A stretch of DNA of 10,529 nt. Origin: Deltaproteobacteria bacterium. GTDB taxonomy: Bacteria; Desulfobacterota; DSM-4660; Desulfatiglandales; Desulfatiglandaceae. The notes beneath the pieces were generated by a model. That model searched no databases and had not been told where the DNA came from. It worked only from the letters and a program-made list of their open reading frames with translations. The translations under genes and the position numbers were made by a program. Below, piece by piece: positions 7,866 through 10,529 of the stretch (positions are counted from its first letter, which is position 1; every line of letters begins with the position of its first letter). The stretch lies in contig JAGHEC010000010.1 of assembly GCA_021159525.1 (NCBI GenBank), positions 1 to 10,529 of the forward strand, in the 5' to 3' direction.

Positions 7866-9011
7866 TTAGAGTGCAAACAATGATGAGATGGTCTCGGTCT
7901 GATGGATCTTGGCGCCCCGCTGCAAAAGCGCAGCCAGGAATTTTTCCGGATCGATGCATCCTTCAGGGGCCACCACGCCCTTGACTGTCACGTCGCCGGC
8001 ATCCATCATGAGGGCTGCAATGGAGGCGGGAAGACCGGTTCCAGGGGCCATCCTGCCCACGATATCCGCGGTGTAGGCAACCTGCTTGCCGGCCCTTTCG
8101 CCTTTGACGATCACCTTCAAACCGGATGCCTGGGGACCGTTGTCCCTCCCATTGGGGATGTCATTCCACAGTTTCAGGGTCAGGTCATAGGGGGCTACCT
8201 GTGTTCCTTTCACATCCACTGGTTCCGTGTTGAGAAAACCGGTTTCTTTCTGTTGTTTGATCAGTTCATCCACCCACAGGGGGATCAGTGCCCCTTTGAT
8301 GACCACCTTTTTGACTCCTTCAATATAACGGGGAATGGTGATGGGCTGGGGATGGCCGACATAGCGGACCACGCAAGTGCCGAGCGGTTCCAGAAACCGG
8401 GCCGTCTCCTCGCCGGTGCCGCCCTCCACGTACTGGAGCTTTCCGTCGATGTATTGCGGGATCCTTCCCGTTACCATATGAAGGCTGTGGTCCCAGGCGG
8501 CCCCGGCCAGTTCCGCTATGCTGACCACCCAGAAGAGATGGATTTCATCCACCCGGTCCAGCTGGTTGGCATACCACTTGACCAGAACATTGTTGGTCCC
8601 GGGGTCCGAGCCCATGCCCGTCAGCACAGTGATGCCGGCCTTTTTGGCGGCCTCGTCGATTTCCGGGGAGGAAAATAGGATGGGAACCGCCTCATAGTCG
8701 TCGCAGATGTCGATATAATTGATGCCGGCCTCCACCGCTGCCCTGGCCACCGCGATGGCAGTCTTGTAAAACGGCCCGGCCGTGTTGACCACCACGTCGT
8801 GCTCCCTGATTGCATCCAGCAGCCCGGCGTGATCGTTCACATCCACCCTGACAAGGGACACCTTGTCACTGGCCCGCAGTTTCTCCTGCATGTTAGCCGG
8901 ATCAACATTGATGTCTCCGAGCGTTACCCTCTTAATCTTGTCCTGTTTGATGAGGTCCCGGGCCACGCCCTGGCCCATGCCTCCAAGTCCGCCGATCACG
9001 ATTGCCCGCAT
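7866..9011 (-). CDS. Saccharopine dehydrogenase-like NAD(P)-dependent oxidoreductase
   Basis: A 381-residue protein with an N-terminal Rossmann fold: GGLGGMG at residues 7-13 and D33 at the end of strand 2, which favours NAD over NADP. VVVNTAGPFY (73-82) followed by AAVEAGINYIDICDDYEA matches the saccharopine dehydrogenase/lysine 6-dehydrogenase/carboxynorspermidine dehydrogenase superfamily. These enzymes form or split a secondary amine or oxidise an amino group at the cost of NAD(P). The C-terminal substrate domain is less conserved and does not tell the substrate. The ATG has GAGGAGG eight bases upstream. It is the first gene of the five-gene operon. With the aminotransferase next to it, amino-acid conversion feeding the molybdenum enzyme is a reasonable inference, not shown. 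Confidence 0.88.
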   Translation of the reverse strand: MRAIVIGGLGGMGQGVARDLIKQDKIKRVTLGDINVDPANMQEKLRASDKVSLVRVDVNDHAGLLDAIREHDVVVNTAGPFYKTAIAVARAAVEAGINYIDICDDYEAVPILFSSPEIDEAAKKAGITVLTGMGSDPGTNNVLVKWYANQLDRVDEIHLFWVVSIAELAGAAWDHSLHMVTGRIPQYIDGKLQYVEGGTGEETARFLEPLGTCVVRYVGHPQPITIPRYIEGVKKVVIKGALIPLWVDELIKQQKETGFLNTEPVDVKGTQVAPYDLTLKLWNDIPNGRDNGPQASGLKVIVKGERAGKQVAYTADIVGRMAPGTGLPASIAALMMDAGDVTVKGVVAPEGCIDPEKFLAALLQRGAKIHQTETISSLFAL

Positions 9012-9061
9012 TTCGTTTTCCTCCTCATGGGCTCTTATCCGCGCGTTTGTCGTTTTAAGCC

Positions 9062-9079
9062 GCCCTCTGGAGCGAGGGC
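9062..9079. other. Small hairpin in the leader of the five-gene operon
   Basis: GCCCTC and GAGGGC are perfect 6-bp arms around a six-base loop, about 50 bp upstream of the first ATG. No T-run follows on the minus strand, so it is not a clear terminator. Apart from this and the repeat copy starting at 9113, I see no convincing promoter in 9012-9112. Confidence 0.35.
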
Positions 9080-9104
9080 AGCCAACCGCGTGTACAACAA
9101 GCGT

Positions 9105-9248
9105 AATTTACGGTATCAGCTCAATAATCACGGGGATGACAGCTAACGTACCACCGGGGCAGGATGATTTTTCTTCCGCTCCGGGCCTCCGGGCAGTCGC
9201 GTCAGAAAATCCCTTCTGCCCCTATTTATTAAGCGATTACAATTTACG
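9105..9248 (-). repeat. MITE-like element copy 4 (9113-9240) with perfect 8-bp target duplication
   Basis: A 128-bp element lies inverted relative to the other copies. The ends are GTATCAGCTCAATAAT on the left and ATTTATTAAGCGATTAC on the right, whose reverse complement starts GTAATCGCTTAATAAAT. It is flanked directly on both sides by AATTTACG (9105-9112 and 9241-9248). The internal sequence is a diverged version of copies 1 and 2: the GGGCCTCCGGGC core and the TTTTTCTTCCGCTCCGG stretch are kept. Its length equals that of copy 2 exactly. It has no coding capacity. It sits 101 bp upstream of the first gene of the operon. Confidence 0.92.
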
Positions 9249-9312
9249 GAATCAGGCCCTGTTCGTCAATGAAAAAGCTCATGAAGGCACAGAGCAAAGG
9301 GCCTTCCAACGT

Positions 9313-9430
9313 GTTATTTCAATAATCGGGGGAATGGCTTTGCGCAGATAACGACAAGTCCCCTGTACGACTGAAGCCGCACCTGCCGGGAATTTTTGAC
9401 ACCATACCCGGCAACCCGATTTTCTATAAC
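9313..9430. repeat. Possible decayed relative of the MITE family
   Basis: GTTATTTCAATAATCGGGGG at the left resembles the element terminus, and CCCGATTTTCTATAAC at the right is a rough inverted partner. The span of 118 bp is close to 128 bp. No target duplication is seen and the interior is not alignable by eye. A 7-bp hairpin (TGCCGGG at 9384-9390, CCCGGCA at 9407-9413) lies inside; before the insertion of copy 5 it would have been just downstream of the exonuclease stop codon. The bases from 9249 to 9312 hold nothing I recognise. Confidence 0.35.
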
Positions 9431-9434
9431 AGGC

Positions 9435-9691
9435 GGGATTCTGTAACAGCTCAATAAATGGAGGCAGAAGGGTTTTTCTGACGCGACTGCCGGGAGGGCG
9501 CCGTCTCTTTGTGACTTATCAGTGGGGGAAGCCGCAGCTCGACGAAGTCGAGAATGCGGAGGGGGCAGGTATCCCCCGCAGATAAGTCACTCAAGAGACC
9601 AGCCCGGAGGCCCGGAGCGGAAGAAAAATTCTTCTGCCCCGGCACTAGGTTTGCAGTTATCCCCCTAATTATTGAGGTGATACGGGATTCT
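9435..9691 (+). repeat. MITE-like element copy 5 (9443-9683, 241 bp) with perfect 8-bp target duplication
   Basis: The element starts GTAACAGCTCAATAAA and ends ATTATTGAGGTGATAC, and is flanked directly by GGGATTCT (9435-9442 and 9684-9691). Its right 90 bp match copies 1 and 2 with two differences to each. Its left 40 bp (GGCAGAAGGG, TTTTTCTGACGCGACTGCC) match the far half of copy 4, so both types of half belong to one family. The middle contains a further palindromic segment at 9496-9606. It is inserted in the 3' end of the exonuclease gene and is open in that frame on the minus strand through to the left terminus, whose TTATTGAG supplies the TGA stop. Confidence 0.93.
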
Positions 9692-10425
9692 CTCATCAAT
9701 GAAGCCCTCAGATGTTCATATGCCATCTCCATAAGGGGCTTCAGGTTGACAATATCCGCAGTGTTATAGGCGATAAGGGTCTTCAGCGCGGTCGGATCTC
9801 CCTGTTCATGGGCCTGCCAGAGACGTACCGCTTCCCACCCGTCGAGCCCTTGTATGCCCGGCATCCTCTCAAGCCCAAGGTCTTTCTCAATCTTCTTGAG
9901 CCCCCCGGCATAGCCCATTCTTTTTAAAATGAACCTGAGGTCAATGTGGGCCCGCGGGAGTGAAATGCCGGGAAACCGGGAGCGGATAAAGGGGAGGTCA
10001 AAACAGGCCCCGTTAAAGCTGACAACAAGATCGTAGGAAGCAATGGCCGTTTCGAACTCATCTAAGTTGATTCCGTTGACAAAGGTCTGGACTTCTCTAC
10101 CGTCATAGATCCCGATCACCGTGATCTCGTCCACCCCCTGCCAGCCCCCGCTGGTTTCAATGTCGAGATAGACGGACCTTGCCTTGAATGCCTCGAAGAG
10201 ACGCCACATCTCGCTTGCAGGAAGCCGGCCGCTGAAGTAGGCAGGATCCTGGCTGTGGCGGATCGAGGCGCTCAGCTCCTTGCGGACCCATGCATCCCGT
10301 GAAGGGGGAAAGATGGGGCCGCCGAGGTCAAGAAATGCCTGCCAGGTGAGGATTCCCCGCCGCCAAAGCATCCGCTCTGTCTTGGGACCGATGCCGGGAA
10401 TGTGGATAAATGTGTTTTGAAGCAA
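9451..10425 (-). CDS. YprB-like RNase H-fold 3'-5' exonuclease, C-terminus extended by repeat insertion
   Basis: The reading frame gives 324 residues from a TTG start at 10425. The N-terminus has a helix-hairpin-helix-like motif (HIPGIGPKTE). The ribonuclease-H-like domain (PF13482 type) follows with DEDD residues D88 and E90 (LDIET), N138 and D143 (FNGACFDLPF), D162 (HIDLRF) and D224 (YNTADIVNL). It is expected to be a cytoplasmic nuclease; the physiological substrate is not known. The TTG is preferred over the GTG at 10437 because that GTG is part of the GGAGG ribosome site. Residues 249-324 are encoded by the inserted repeat. Without it and one target duplication the gene would end ...MRESRLL with TAG at 9424-9426, giving 250 residues. 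The DEDD domain is complete before the insertion, so activity may survive. Confidence 0.85.
   Translation of the reverse strand: MLQNTFIHIPGIGPKTERMLWRRGILTWQAFLDLGGPIFPPSRDAWVRKELSASIRHSQDPAYFSGRLPASEMWRLFEAFKARSVYLDIETSGGWQGVDEITVIGIYDGREVQTFVNGINLDEFETAIASYDLVVSFNGACFDLPFIRSRFPGISLPRAHIDLRFILKRMGYAGGLKKIEKDLGLERMPGIQGLDGWEAVRLWQAHEQGDPTALKTLIAYNTADIVNLKPLMEMAYEHLRASLMRESRITSIIRGITANLVPGQKNFSSAPGLRAGLLSDLSAGDTCPLRILDFVELRLPPLISHKETAPSRQSRQKNPSASIY
9496..9606. repeat. Long palindrome nested in element copy 5
   Basis: The arms are GTGACTTATC (9511-9520) and GATAAGTCAC (9581-9590), extended outward by GTCTCTT (9503-9509) and AAGAGAC (9593-9599) and inward by GGGGGA/TCCCCC. Between them sits a second hairpin with CTCGAC and GTCGAG (9538-9543, 9547-9552) around GAA. 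The segment is absent from copies 2 and 4, where the AAGAGACC or CGACTGCC boundary runs straight into the common core. Confidence 0.8.
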
Positions 10426-10430
10426 GCACC

Positions 10431-10435
10431 CCTCC
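10431..10435 (-). promoter_or_regulatory. Ribosome binding site that favours a TTG start for the exonuclease
   Basis: GGAGG is followed five bases later by TTG at 10425. The upstream in-frame GTG at 10437 overlaps this site and cannot use it. The resulting start, LQNTFIHIPGIG, places the helix-hairpin-helix motif right at the N-terminus. Confidence 0.65.
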
Positions 10436-10440
10436 ACAAG

Positions 10441-10472
10441 AAAAAAGGGTTATCGTCAGCATGACGTAACCC
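10441..10472 (-). terminator. Rho-independent terminator after tRNA-Lys
   Basis: On the minus strand GGGTTA pairs with TAACCC, and inside it CGTCA pairs with TGACG around a three-base loop, with one bulged base. Six T follow directly. It lies 13 bases beyond the tRNA 3' end and ends the tRNA transcript just before the exonuclease gene. Confidence 0.88.
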
Positions 10473-10484
10473 CTTGATTTTTTT

Positions 10485-10529
10485 TGGTGGGCCGTGCGCG
10501 AATCGAACGCGCGACCAACGGATTAAAAG
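10485..10529 (-). tRNA. tRNA-Lys(UUU), 3' half, cut by window end
   Basis: Read on the minus strand, the sequence begins with the anticodon loop CTTTTAA, giving anticodon UUU. A short variable loop, the T arm with GTTCGATTC between paired GCGCG/CGCGC arms, the 3' acceptor strand and an encoded CCA end at 10485 follow. The pattern matches bacterial tRNA-Lys(UUU) closely. The 5' half is outside the window. Confidence 0.93.

Noticed and set aside
9384..9413. Rho-independent terminator between the exonuclease and the operon
   Set aside because: A 7-bp stem exists, but the loop is 16 bases and no T-run follows on either strand.
1..10529. CRISPR array
   Set aside because: The repeats are dispersed 90-240 bp elements with inverted ends and target duplications, without regular spacing or short unique spacers.

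Overview
The window looks like part of a chromosome from an anaerobic bacterium, most likely a Desulfobacterota-type sulfate reducer or syntroph. The reasons are a nickel CO dehydrogenase with its polyferredoxin, a molybdenum hydroxylase of the 4-hydroxybenzoyl-CoA reductase type, moderately GC-rich DNA and strong GGAGG ribosome binding sites. The taxon is inference; no marker gene is present. All genes lie on the minus strand, so they are read from the right end to the left.

From the right: the 3' half of a tRNA-Lys(UUU) with a rho-independent terminator (10441-10529), then a YprB-like DEDD exonuclease gene whose 3' end has been invaded by a repeat element. An intergenic stretch rich in repeats follows (about 9012-9450). 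Next comes a tight run of five genes: a saccharopine-dehydrogenase-like oxidoreductase, a class-III (GSAM-like) aminotransferase, and the molybdopterin, FAD and [2Fe-2S] subunits of a molybdenum hydroxylase. Gaps inside this run are 18 and 11 nt, followed by 4-nt and 1-nt overlaps, so it is almost certainly one operon. After 260 nt containing another repeat come cooF (four [4Fe-4S] clusters) and cooS (complete Ni-CODH), 14 nt apart. The FAD subunit carries the four-cysteine insertion that binds an extra [4Fe-4S] cluster in 4-hydroxybenzoyl-CoA reductase. That suggests an enzyme exchanging electrons with a low-potential ferredoxin, which CooS/CooF could supply. The molybdenum subunit has an unusual active-site loop and a Leu where the family's catalytic Glu is expected. 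Its substrate is unknown.

The clearest unlisted structure is a family of short non-coding mobile elements of about 128 bp. They have inverted termini beginning GTAA/GTAT and perfect 8-bp target duplications at two sites, and resemble IS66-type miniature transposons. Four recognisable copies occur. One adds 76 codons to the exonuclease, and removing it with one target duplication restores a stop two codons past the insertion site. One supplies the last codons and stop of the [2Fe-2S] subunit and lacks a target duplication, so the junction between the molybdenum-enzyme operon and cooFS may come from recombination between copies. A 241-bp copy contains an inner palindrome.
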